From: Nocardioides luteus | Lineage (GTDB): Bacteria; Actinomycetota; Actinomycetes; Propionibacteriales; Nocardioidaceae | Direction of reading: 5' to 3' | Length of the DNA: 61,818 nucleotides | NCBI RefSeq assembly: GCF_000960475.2 | Contig: NZ_JZDQ02000036.1 | Coordinates: 1-61,818 of the forward strand | Shown here: positions 33,391 through 41,743 of the stretch, piece after piece | Layout of the letters: each line of letters begins with the position of its first letter | How positions within the stretch are numbered: position 1 is the stretch's first letter | Notes under the pieces: model-generated | Told to the model about the DNA's origin: nothing | The model's database searches: none | Seen by the model: only the letters and a program-made list of their open reading frames with translations | Made by a program: the position numbers and the translations under genes

Positions 33391-34695
33391 GTGCGTGTCA
33401 TCGTCGTCGGAGCGGGGATCGCCGGGCTGACCGCGGCCCGCGACCTGTCGCAGAAGGGGCACCGGGTCACGGTGCTGGAGGCCTCGGACCGGGTCGGGGG
33501 AAAGATCCGCGGGGAGTCCGTCGCCGGGCAGCTGGTCGACGTCGGTGCCGAGGCGATGCTCAACCGCCGCCCGGAAGGCGTCTCGCTGGCCCGGGAGCTC
33601 GGGCTCGAGGTCGTGCACCCGACGGATGCGAAGTCGTCGATCTGGTCGCGCGGCGCGCTGCGGCCGATCCCGCGCTCGATCATGGGCGTACCCCTCGACC
33701 TGCCCGCGCTGGAGTCGGCCGGTCTCCTCTCCGAGGAGACCCTGGAGGTCGTACGCCGCGAACCCACGCTCCCACCTGCGAAGACGGACGAGGACATCTC
33801 GGTCGGTGACTTCATCGCGTCCCGTTTCGGGGACGAGACGGCCGACCGCCTGGCGGACCCGTTGCTGGCGGGCGTCTACGCCGGCCACGCCCGCGCGATC
33901 TCGGTGAAGGCGGCCGCCCCGCAGCTGTTCATGCTGGCCGAGAAGGGGTCGCTGCTGGAGGCCGCCGCCGCGCTGCCGACCTCCGACGTGCCGGTCTTCG
34001 CCGGGATCGACGGCGGGATGTCCCGGTTTCCCGAGACCCTCGCCGAGGGTCTCGACGTCCGGTTCGACACCCCGGTCGACACCGTCACCCGGACCCCTCA
34101 GGGCTTCCTGATCGAGATGGGGGACGAGGTCGAGGCCGCCGACGCCGTGGTGGTCGCGACCCCCGCCCCGGTCGCCGCGAAGCTGCTCCGCTCGACCGCC
34201 CCGGCGGTCGCGCGCGAGCTGTCCGCGATCGAGACCGCGAGCGTCGCGGTGCTCACCTTCGCCTTCCCCGAGCTCCCCGCGGAGCTGGCCGGCAGGTCCG
34301 GGTTCCTGGTCCCTCCGGTCGAGGAGTGTGCGATCAAGGCCTCCACCTTCTCCTTCGCCAAGTGGGCGTGGGTGGGGGAGCGCGGCAACTACCTGCGTAC
34401 CTCCGTCGGGCGCCACGGCGAGCCGCCCTCGGACGACGACGACCGGCTGATCGCCGACTCGTTGGCTGCCCTCGAGCAGATCGTCGGCATCACCGCCGCG
34501 CCGACCGACGTGCACGTCCAGCGCTGGCCCGACGCGCTCCCGCAGTATCCGGTCGGCCATCTCGACCGCGTCGCCAGGATCCGCCAAGGGCTCCGCGGGG
34601 TGTCCGGTCTCGCTCTGGCCGGCGCCTCCTACGACGGCGTCGGCATCCCGGCCACGATCGGCTCGGCCCACCGCGCCGCGGCCGAGATCGGGTGA
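33391..34695 (+). CDS. hemY: Coproporphyrinogen III oxidase (HemY/CgoX-type, FAD)
   Basis: A 434-residue flavoprotein. The N-terminal FAD-binding Rossmann motif is VIVVGAGIAGLTAARDLS with the ensuing VTVLEASDRVGGK. The C terminus has the FAD contact GASYDGVGIPATIGSA. In actinobacteria and Firmicutes this enzyme oxidises coproporphyrinogen III to coproporphyrin III; the final steps use CpfC and HemQ. The presence of HemQ at 35787 confirms that route. It starts with GTG and lies after the sulfur island, separated from hemE by nine genes. Older annotations call it protoporphyrinogen oxidase. Confidence 0.94.
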   Translation: MRVIVVGAGIAGLTAARDLSQKGHRVTVLEASDRVGGKIRGESVAGQLVDVGAEAMLNRRPEGVSLARELGLEVVHPTDAKSSIWSRGALRPIPRSIMGVPLDLPALESAGLLSEETLEVVRREPTLPPAKTDEDISVGDFIASRFGDETADRLADPLLAGVYAGHARAISVKAAAPQLFMLAEKGSLLEAAAALPTSDVPVFAGIDGGMSRFPETLAEGLDVRFDTPVDTVTRTPQGFLIEMGDEVEAADAVVVATPAPVAAKLLRSTAPAVARELSAIETASVAVLTFAFPELPAELAGRSGFLVPPVEECAIKASTFSFAKWAWVGERGNYLRTSVGRHGEPPSDDDDRLIADSLAALEQIVGITAAPTDVHVQRWPDALPQYPVGHLDRVARIRQGLRGVSGLALAGASYDGVGIPATIGSAHRAAAEIG

Positions 34696-34714
34696 ATGCT
34701 CACCGAGGCGATGT

Positions 34715-34731
34715 CCTGAGCTTGTCGAAGG
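34715..34731. repeat. CCTGAGCTTGTCGAAGG motif
   Basis: This 17-mer is a partial palindrome that I know as a widely dispersed short repeat in many high-GC bacterial genomes, usually between genes. Here it lies 20 bp after hemY. Only one copy is visible in the window. Confidence 0.55.
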
Positions 34732-34798
34732 GTGACTCGGCGAGGCCTTACTGACCTCGTGGAACTCCGCGACGTCAGTGGCCGCTGACCGAGTCACC
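34731..34798. terminator. Nested hairpin between hemY and a convergent esterase
   Basis: GGTGACTCGG (34731-34740) pairs with CCGAGTCACC (34789-34798), and CGAGG/CCTCG forms an inner hairpin at 34741-34759. The right arm overlaps the last codons of the esterase on the minus strand. It is placed to stop transcription from both sides. Confidence 0.6.
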
Positions 34799-35728
34799 TC
34801 GGTCGACATCCCGCAGGAACGCGACGATCCCCGCGAGCGCCTCGGGCGCAGCCGGCGCGACCCCGGGCAGCGACATGAACCCGTGGAACGCGGTGTCGTA
34901 GTCGACCAGCGAGACCGGGGTGCCGGCGGCACGCAGCGCCTCCGCATAGCGGGTGCCGTGGTCGCGGATCGGGTCGTGCAGCGCGGTGATGATGTGGGCC
35001 GGCGGCAGGTCGGCGTGCGACGCGGCGCGCATGGGAGAGGCCTGCCAGGACTCGTCGCCGTAGCGCTCGCCCATGTAGAGGTGGCCGAACGTGCTCATCT
35101 GTGTCGAGGTGAGCACCGGCCCGTTGGCGTTGGCCGCCTCGGAGGGGAACTTCTCATACATCTCCACCGCCGGGTAGATCAGCACCTGCGCCCGCACCGA
35201 GGGTCCGCCCCCGTCACGAGCCATCAGCGAGACCACCGCCGCCAGGTTGCCGCCGGCGCTGTCGCCCATCACCGCGATCCGGGACGGGTCCCCGCCCAGG
35301 TCGGCAGCGTGCTTCGCGACCCACTCCAGGGCGGACCAGGCATCCTCGACGGCGGCCGGGAACGGATGCTCGGGGGCCAGCCGATAGGACGGCGCGACCA
35401 CGATCGACCCGGTCTCGGCGGCCACGTGCGAGGAGACCCACGCGCTCTGCTCCGGTGTGCCCAGGCACCAGCCGCCGCCGTGGTAGTTGATGACGACCGG
35501 CGCGGCCTCGCCGACGCCGCGAGGCGTGTAGATCGCGAAACGGCGCCCGTCGACGTACGTCTCCCGGGTCTCGACGTCCGCGGGACGGCCGAAGAGGAAG
35601 GCGGTGACGGGTCCGGTGCGGAATCCCTCGCGCTGGGCGCGCAGGGCGATCATCTCCTCGGCGTTCAGCGGCGTCTTGACCAGGCGCTCCTGGAGGAAGG
35701 CGAAGATGCGGGTACGCAGCGGCAGCAT
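34775..35728 (-). CDS. HSL-family alpha/beta hydrolase (esterase)
   Basis: A 317-residue HSL-family esterase. The oxyanion motif is YHGGGW, the nucleophile elbow GDSAGGN, the acid ALHDPIRDHG and the catalytic His in TAFHGFMS. It has no secretion signal. The start at 35728 (MLPLRTRIFAF) is chosen because upstream codons up to 35851 overlap the hemQ start region and are not conserved. It interrupts the hemY-hemQ order on the opposite strand and is likely a later insertion into the haem locus. Confidence 0.9.
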   Translation of the reverse strand: MLPLRTRIFAFLQERLVKTPLNAEEMIALRAQREGFRTGPVTAFLFGRPADVETRETYVDGRRFAIYTPRGVGEAAPVVINYHGGGWCLGTPEQSAWVSSHVAAETGSIVVAPSYRLAPEHPFPAAVEDAWSALEWVAKHAADLGGDPSRIAVMGDSAGGNLAAVVSLMARDGGGPSVRAQVLIYPAVEMYEKFPSEAANANGPVLTSTQMSTFGHLYMGERYGDESWQASPMRAASHADLPPAHIITALHDPIRDHGTRYAEALRAAGTPVSLVDYDTAFHGFMSLPGVAPAAPEALAGIVAFLRDVDRGDSVSGH

Positions 35729-35786
35729 GCGCTCACCATAGAGCCCGGTGGGCACCCGGTGACCGGCCTTGGCGCAAAATGGGGGC

Positions 35787-36506
35787 ATGACCGACCCCCA
35801 GGCCGACATCAAGTCCAACGCAGCCAAGATCAACGAGCTCAACGAGACCATCCGCTACACGATGTGGTCGGTCTTCTCCCTCGAGGAGACGCTCGGCGAC
35901 GCCGACCGCAAGGCCGAGGCGGTCGAGGTCGAGGAGCTCTTCGCGGCCTTCGCCGAGGAGGACATCGTGGTGCGTGGCACCTACGACGTGGCCGGCCTGC
36001 GCGCCGACGCCGACGTGATGTTCTGGCTCCACGCCGACTCCTCCGACAAGCTCCAGTCGGCCTACCACCGGATCCGCCGCACCACCTTCGGTGCGCGCCT
36101 CGTCCCGGTCTGGTCGCAGATGGCGCTGCACCGTCCCGCGGAGTTCAACCGCAGCCACCTGCCGGCGTTCCTGGCCGACGAGCGCACCCACGACTACGTC
36201 GCGGTCTACCCGTTCGTCCGCTCCTACGAGTGGTACCTCCTCGACGACAAGGAGCGCCGCCGCCTCCTCGCCGAGCACGGCCAGATGGCGCGCGACTACC
36301 CCGACGTCCGGGCCAACACCGTCCCCTCCTTCGCCCTCGGCGACTACGAGTGGATGCTGGCCTTCGAGGCCGACGACCTCTCCCGCATCGTCGACCTGAT
36401 GCGCCACCTCCGCGGCTCCGAGACCCGCCGCCACGTACGCGAGGAGGTGCCGTTCTACACCGGTGCCCGCGTCGACGTCGCCGACCTCCTGGAGCGGCTT
36501 CCCTGA
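35787..36506 (+). CDS. hemQ: Coproheme decarboxylase HemQ (ChdC)
   Basis: A 239-residue chlorite-dismutase-fold protein that decarboxylates coproheme III to haem b with H2O2, the last step of the coproporphyrin-dependent pathway. KINELNETIRYTMWSVF is the conserved N terminus. YPFVRSYEWYLL contains the redox-active Tyr region and LLAEHGQMARDYP the haem-ligating His loop region. Length matches actinobacterial HemQ (~230-240). It follows hemY after a minus-strand esterase gene. A GGACGCGTCC palindrome lies just beyond its stop. Confidence 0.94.
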   Translation: MTDPQADIKSNAAKINELNETIRYTMWSVFSLEETLGDADRKAEAVEVEELFAAFAEEDIVVRGTYDVAGLRADADVMFWLHADSSDKLQSAYHRIRRTTFGARLVPVWSQMALHRPAEFNRSHLPAFLADERTHDYVAVYPFVRSYEWYLLDDKERRRLLAEHGQMARDYPDVRANTVPSFALGDYEWMLAFEADDLSRIVDLMRHLRGSETRRHVREEVPFYTGARVDVADLLERLP

Positions 36507-36649
36507 CCCCTCGGACGCGTCCGGGAAATTCGCTGTCCGCCCCCGTACGCCTCCACTAGCCTTTTCCGTCGCGGTGGCTCGTGCTCGGGTTCGATTGCCG
36601 ATCCCGTCATGGTCGCCTGATCTCCGAACGACCGCGGGAGGGCAGAAGT

Positions 36650-37363
36650 GTGGGGATGACGATCCCGGGAGAGCTGGACTTCGTTCTCGACCTGCTCGGT
36701 TACGAGTGGCCGAACGTCGACGAGGACGCGGTCCGTGACGCCGCACAGCTGGTGCGCGGCCTGGAGGCGGACCTGCGGGGCACCCTCGATGACCTGCAGG
36801 TCCGGGTCAACGAGCTCGGCGACGGAGCCAAGGCGCAGTCGACCAACGCGCTGATCCGGGCCTGGACCGAGAACCGCACCTCCAACATGGACGCGGTGCT
36901 CGACGCGCTGCCGGGGGTCGCGACCGGGATCGACATCGCCGCCGACGCCATCGTCGCGCTGAAGGTGAAGGTGATCGCCGAGCTGACGATCACGGCCGCC
37001 CAGATCGCGGCGGCCGCGGCGACCGCCGTGGTCACCGCCGGCCTCAGCGTCGCCGGCAACGCCGCACTCATCGCGGTGCGGAAGAAGGCGCTCGACATCG
37101 CCACCGACCTCGCGATGGAGGAGCTGATCGGCCAGCTCGCCTCCATGGTGATCGAGCCGTTGACCGGCACGATCGCCGAGCTCGCCATCTCGATCGCGGA
37201 GGCCCCGTTGGTGACCGACGGCGACGCGACCGCGGCGACCGAGCTCAGCTACGACGTGATGGAGCAGATCGCCTCCGCGCTCAACGACTGCGGCGCGGAC
37301 CAGTACGAGCTCTGTGCCACGTTCGCCGCCGAAGTGTCCGACCTGCCCTTCTTCCAGTCCTAG
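36650..37363 (+). CDS. WXG100-like helical protein of the Rhs toxin locus
   Basis: A 237-residue, mostly helical protein. The N-terminal LLGYEWPNVDEDAVRDAAQL resembles the WXG100-like domain found at the N terminus of type VII-linked toxins such as CpnT. The central stretch (about residues 110-150) is an Ala/Val-rich hydrophobic helix pair. A GTG at 36650 follows GGAGG (36637-36641) with 8 nt spacing; the ATG at 36656 is the alternative. It ends 10 bp before the Rhs gene and probably helps deliver or chaperone that toxin. Such two-gene layouts are common for actinobacterial polymorphic toxins. Confidence 0.8.
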   Translation: MGMTIPGELDFVLDLLGYEWPNVDEDAVRDAAQLVRGLEADLRGTLDDLQVRVNELGDGAKAQSTNALIRAWTENRTSNMDAVLDALPGVATGIDIAADAIVALKVKVIAELTITAAQIAAAAATAVVTAGLSVAGNAALIAVRKKALDIATDLAMEELIGQLASMVIEPLTGTIAELAISIAEAPLVTDGDATAATELSYDVMEQIASALNDCGADQYELCATFAAEVSDLPFFQS

Positions 37364-37373
37364 GAGTACCTCG

Positions 37374-40300
37374 ATGGCCAGAAAGATGGATGACGTCGTC
37401 GAGGAGCTCCGCGAGGCGGCGACCAAGGCTCTCCGGGACGTCGGACACGCGCTGAAGAAGAACGCCGACGACGTCGCCGACGGGATCCGGAAGCACGCGG
37501 ATGCCCGTCGCGACCTCGACAGCGACATGGCGCGCTCCGGCTCCGACCGTCCGGGTGGCAACACCCGCGACTCCACGACCACGGACGGCTCCTCGCGCGA
37601 CGGAGGCCGGGACCAGCAGGGCTGTGGTGACCCGGTCGACGTGGCCACGGGCGCGGTCTTCCTCCAGTGGAACGACCTGACGCTCCCGGGTGACCTCCCG
37701 CTGATCCTGAGCCGGAAGCATTCGAGCGACTGGACCTACGGCCATTGGTTCGGCCCGTCGTGGTCCTCGACGTTCGACGAGCGGATCGACGTCCACACCG
37801 ACCTGGTCGGGCGGCGTTCGGCGGTCGTGGTGGCCGCGGACACCAGGGCCCATGTCTTCAAGAACCTCAGGCCCGGCGAGTGGACCCGGCCGGTCGCGGG
37901 CGGGGCGCTGCGGCTGCAGGTCAGCGAGGCCGGTGAGTATCACCTGCTCGACGAGACGACCGGCGAGACCCGCCACTACGCCGGCATCGGCGGCCCGGGT
38001 GGCACTGCGTGGCTGTCGTCGATCACGAACGCCTCGGGTGATCGGATCCGGTTTGCGCGCGACGAGCTGGGTGCTCCCACGGAGGTCACCCACAGCGCCG
38101 GCTACCGGGTGCAGGTGGCCACCGGCGGAGACCGGGTCACCGGGTTGTCGGTGACCCGGCCCGACGGCGCCGACGCGGTGCAGGTGGCGGGCTACCGCTA
38201 CGACGCCGACGGTGACCTGGCCGGGGTCGTCAACGGCTCCGGCGAGGAGATGGAGTTCGCCTACGACCAGCACCGTCTGACCCGCTGGGTCGACCGCAAC
38301 GGCACGGTCTACGACTACGTGTACGACGCGCAGGGCCGTTGTATCAGTCAGGGCGGCTCGGACGGCGTCATGCGCAACACCTTCGAGTACGGAGAGCCCA
38401 ACGCGAGCGGTCTGCGTGAGACCCGGGTCACCGACTCCCGCGGCCTCGCCACGGTCTTCAAGATCAACTCCCGCTTCCAGGTCGTCGCCACCATCGACCC
38501 GCTCGGCGGCGCGACCAGCTCGGAGTGGAGCGAGCAGAACCAGCTCCTCGCCCGCACCGACCCGCTCGGCCGCCGCACGACCTTCGTCTACGACGGCGCC
38601 GGGAATCTCACCGAGGTCACCCGTCCCGACGGCAGCCAGGTCACGATGGAGTGGGTCGACACTCCTGCCGGGCCGCGGATGGCCCGTCAGACGCTGGCCG
38701 ACGGCTCGGTGACGACGCTGGGCTACGACGAGGCCGGGCGACGCACCTCGACCACGGACGCCACCGGTGCGACCACCTCGTTCGGTTACGGCGCCGACGG
38801 TCATCTGGCCTCGGTCACCGACCCCCTCGGTCGGGTCCGCACCATCGAGACCGACGCGGCCGGTCTGCCGCGTCGGGTCGTCGAGCCCGACGGCCGCTGG
38901 GCCGAGTTCGAGCGCGACCACCTCGGGCGGGTAGTCGCCAGCACGGACGCCCTGGGCACGCGCACGGCCTACTCGTGGACCGCCGACGGTCAGCTCGCCT
39001 CTCGGGTCCTCCCCGACGGCTCGAGGGAGACCTGGACGTACGACGGCGAGGGCAACCCGGTCTCCTACACCGACCCGGCCGGTCGCACCACGATGACCAG
39101 GTTCACCCACTTCGACATGCCTGCCGAGGTGATGGCACCCGACGGCACGACCACGCGCTACACCTACGACCCCGAGCTGCGTCTCACCTCGGTGACGAAC
39201 CCGCAGGGCTCGGTCTGGTCCTACGTCTACGACGAGGCCGGTCGCCTCACGACCGAGACCGACTACAACGGCCGCACGCTGACCTACACCTACGACACCG
39301 CCGGCCAGATGGTCGAGCAGGTCAACGGCGCAGGTCAGCGGCTGGTCTACGGCTACGACATCCTCGGCAACGTCGTCTCCGAGCAGGCCGGCGACCAGAC
39401 CACCACGATGGCGTACGACCCGATCGGCCGTCTCCTGCGTGCGACCTCCCTCGGCGTCGATCTCGTCATCGAACGCGACCCGCTCGGCCGGGTGCTCGCA
39501 GAGTCGATCAACGGTCGCACGCTGGTGAAGGAGTACGACGCGCTGGGCCGTCCGACGCGGCGTACGACGCCCGCGGGCGTCGAGACGACCTGGGACTACG
39601 GTGCCGGCCCCGCGCCGGAGCGGATGACCGTCGCCGGCCACGAGATCGCCTTCGAGCACGACCTGGCCGGCCGCGAGACCCGGCGTACGACCGGCGACCT
39701 CGTCCTCGAGCACACCTGGGACCTTCTGGGTCAGCCCCTGACCCAGCGCGTCGAGCGCACCGCTGCTTCCTCGCCGGTGGATGTGCTCCAGGAGCGCACC
39801 TACGCCTACGCGTCGGCGGGTCGTCTGATCGGGGTCGAGGACCGGCTCACCGGCGCCCGACGGTTCGAGCTCGATCTCGCCGACCAGATCACCTCGGTCG
39901 CGCTCGACGGCTCGGTGACGGAGTCCTACTCCTACGACCCGCTCGGCAACATCACCCGCTCGGCCGCCGACGGTGGCGACGCGGAACGCCGTGAGTACGA
40001 CGGCAACCTCCTCGCCCGTGCCGGTCGCAGCCGTTTCGCCTACGACGACCAGGGACGCCTCGTCCGCCACACCCGGACCCGGCTGTCGGCCAAGCCGGAC
40101 ACGTGGCTGTACGAGTGGGACGCCAAGGACCGTCTCGCGGCCGTACGAACTCCCGACGGCACCCGCTGGACCTACGTCTACGACGCACTCGGTCGCCGAA
40201 CCGCCAAGCGGCGCCACGACGAGGCCGGTGCCATCGTCGAGCAGACCGTCTTCGCCTGGGACGGGCTCACGATGGTCGAGCAGACCTCTGCCGACGGGAG

Positions 40301-41102
40301 CACCACCGCATGGGCCCACGACGGCCAGCGTGCCCTCGCCCAGGTCGAGCTGACCCAGGACCAGGCGGACGCCCGGTTCTTCGCGATCGTCACCGACCTC
40401 GTGGGCGCGCCGTCGGAGATGCTGACCGCCGACGCCGAGCTCGTCTGGCATGCCCGTCGGACCATCTGGGGAGCCCCGCGCGACGACACCTCGGCGCCGA
40501 CGCCGCTGCGCTTCGCCGGTCAGTACGCCGACGCCGAGACCGGCCTGTACTACAACAACCAGCGCTACTACGACCCGGCCACGGGCCGCTATCTCAGCCA
40601 GGACCCGCTCGGTCTCCTTCCGGCACCCAACCCGAACACCTACGTCCGCAACCCACTGATGTGGGCCGACCCGCTCGGTCTGGCGCCGAGCGCCTGCAAG
40701 AAGAACGCCCAGGAGCTACGGGACAACCTGAACGCGGACGGACGACCGCCTCAGCCCGGCGAGGCCGCTGCTCACATCGTCCCCTCCACGGCGTCGAACG
40801 GCCATTGGGCGCCGGGCGCGCGGGCGCGGCAGCTGCTGCACTACTACGGTGTCGACATCAACGGCGCCGCGAACGGTCTGCCCCTGGGACACCCCTCGCC
40901 GCACAACTACACCCACCGCGGCAACTTCCTCACGCGGGTCGAGCAGAGCCTCCTCCAGATCGAGTCGGCCGGTATCCGCAGAGGAGCGAGCGTCGATCAG
41001 ATCGGCGCCGCGATGGAGAACCAGCTGCGGGTCATCGGCCGGGCGGTGGCCAGCGAGCTCGCAGGTGGCTCGCCGGCTCCCGGCTCGGTGTGGACGGGAT
41101 AG
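37374..41102 (+). CDS. Rhs/YD-repeat polymorphic toxin with C-terminal AHH-type nuclease
   Basis: A 1242-residue Rhs protein. A short helical N terminus (about 1-60) is followed by a DUF6531-like start (GDPVDVATGAVFLQWNDLTL), then about 20 YD repeats forming the cocoon shell. The Rhs core end is at AETGLYYNNQRYYDPATGRY, then SQDPLGLLPAPNPNTYV, and finishes near DPLGLAP. The variable tail (about 1106-1242) has AAHIVPS (His1134), VDINGAANGLPL and HNYTH, matching the AHH family of HNH-type nucleases, with Ala-Ala-His in place of Ala-His-His. No signal peptide is visible, so export likely uses a type VII or unknown route. An AGGAG precedes the ATG by 7 nt. The next gene, 9 bp on, is the probable immunity protein. 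Confidence 0.92.
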   Translation: MARKMDDVVEELREAATKALRDVGHALKKNADDVADGIRKHADARRDLDSDMARSGSDRPGGNTRDSTTTDGSSRDGGRDQQGCGDPVDVATGAVFLQWNDLTLPGDLPLILSRKHSSDWTYGHWFGPSWSSTFDERIDVHTDLVGRRSAVVVAADTRAHVFKNLRPGEWTRPVAGGALRLQVSEAGEYHLLDETTGETRHYAGIGGPGGTAWLSSITNASGDRIRFARDELGAPTEVTHSAGYRVQVATGGDRVTGLSVTRPDGADAVQVAGYRYDADGDLAGVVNGSGEEMEFAYDQHRLTRWVDRNGTVYDYVYDAQGRCISQGGSDGVMRNTFEYGEPNASGLRETRVTDSRGLATVFKINSRFQVVATIDPLGGATSSEWSEQNQLLARTDPLGRRTTFVYDGAGNLTEVTRPDGSQVTMEWVDTPAGPRMARQTLADGSVTTLGYDEAGRRTSTTDATGATTSFGYGADGHLASVTDPLGRVRTIETDAAGLPRRVVEPDGRWAEFERDHLGRVVASTDALGTRTAYSWTADGQLASRVLPDGSRETWTYDGEGNPVSYTDPAGRTTMTRFTHFDMPAEVMAPDGTTTRYTYDPELRLTSVTNPQGSVWSYVYDEAGRLTTETDYNGRTLTYTYDTAGQMVEQVNGAGQRLVYGYDILGNVVSEQAGDQTTTMAYDPIGRLLRATSLGVDLVIERDPLGRVLAESINGRTLVKEYDALGRPTRRTTPAGVETTWDYGAGPAPERMTVAGHEIAFEHDLAGRETRRTTGDLVLEHTWDLLGQPLTQRVERTAASSPVDVLQERTYAYASAGRLIGVEDRLTGARRFELDLADQITSVALDGSVTESYSYDPLGNITRSAADGGDAERREYDGNLLARAGRSRFAYDDQGRLVRHTRTRLSAKPDTWLYEWDAKDRLAAVRTPDGTRWTYVYDALGRRTAKRRHDEAGAIVEQTVFAWDGLTMVEQTSADGSTTAWAHDGQRALAQVELTQDQADARFFAIVTDLVGAPSEMLTADAELVWHARRTIWGAPRDDTSAPTPLRFAGQYADAETGLYYNNQRYYDPATGRYLSQDPLGLLPAPNPNTYVRNPLMWADPLGLAPSACKKNAQELRDNLNADGRPPQPGEAAAHIVPSTASNGHWAPGARARQLLHYYGVDINGAANGLPLGHPSPHNYTHRGNFLTRVEQSLLQIESAGIRRGASVDQIGAAMENQLRVIGRAVASELAGGSPAPGSVWTG

Positions 41103-41111
41103 GTTGGGCCG

Positions 41112-41684
41112 GTGGTCTCTGTCTACGCGATGCTCGCCCGTGGCAACGACGCTGCTCTGCACGTGCTGGTCCAGGACCAGACCTACGCGAACTGGCTGTT
41201 CGACGGGTTCCCGAAGGACCCGCCGGCGACCATCGCCGCCTACTGGGAGTCCGACGAGTCGCTGCGGCGTACGGAGTTTCCGTCGTTCGCCCAGGGATAC
41301 CCCGTGCTCAGCAAACGGGTCGCGGATGCCGTTCGGGACGAGTTCGGCGAACACGGATACTTCATCCCGGTCGACCTGCGAGGTGAGGGGACCGGGGCCT
41401 ACGAGATGTACGTGCCCACGGATCTCGTGGACTGCTTGGACCGTGAGCGCTCCTCGGAGCCGGAGGGCTGGCTCGAGATCATCCAGCGAGTCGTCTTCGT
41501 CCCGGACCGGATCCCGACAGCGGCTCCCGCGTTCCGCATCCCGGAGTCGCGGGAGTTCGTGTTCTGGAACGAATGGGCGGCGAAGAAGATCGTCGAAGCG
41601 GTGGGCGAGGACGACATCGAGGTTCGGTTGGTCTGGTCCGACGTTCCCGGCGCGACGCCTCACCCCGATCCGATGAACATCTGA
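41112..41684 (+). CDS. Putative immunity protein for the Rhs nuclease
   Basis: A 190-residue acidic cytosolic protein beginning VVSVYAMLARGND. I do not recognise the family. Its role is inferred from position: it follows the toxin by 9 bp on the same strand, ends in a very strong terminator, and is single-domain. The acidic composition is typical of nuclease immunity proteins. A DUF1629/Imm11-like relationship was considered because of the C-terminal FVFWNEWAAKKIVEAV segment but is not convincing. It starts with GTG. Confidence 0.7.
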   Translation: MVSVYAMLARGNDAALHVLVQDQTYANWLFDGFPKDPPATIAAYWESDESLRRTEFPSFAQGYPVLSKRVADAVRDEFGEHGYFIPVDLRGEGTGAYEMYVPTDLVDCLDRERSSEPEGWLEIIQRVVFVPDRIPTAAPAFRIPESREFVFWNEWAAKKIVEAVGEDDIEVRLVWSDVPGATPHPDPMNI

Positions 41685-41701
41685 TCTGCTCGGCAGAGGT
41701 T

Positions 41702-41741
41702 GTGAAGCTGAGAGTGCCCCCTAGGCCACTCTCAGCTTCAC
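41702..41741. terminator. Perfect 15-bp terminator stem
   Basis: GTGAAGCTGAGAGTG (41702-41716) and CACTCTCAGCTTCAC (41727-41741) pair perfectly around a 10-nt loop. It lies between the convergent immunity gene and uracil permease, so it can serve both strands. The stem touches the permease stop codon. Confidence 0.9.
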
Positions 41742-41743
41742 GA

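Noticed and set aside
36581..36600. T-loop-like GGGTTCGATTGCCG upstream of the WXG-like gene
   Set aside because: No flanking stems of a tRNA can be drawn.
37281..40451. Long open frame (about 1056 codons) on the strand opposite the Rhs gene
   Set aside because: In ~70% GC DNA antisense frames stay open by codon bias. The translation is low-complexity (Val/Gly/Arg/Asp) with no motif, while the sense strand encodes clear YD repeats.
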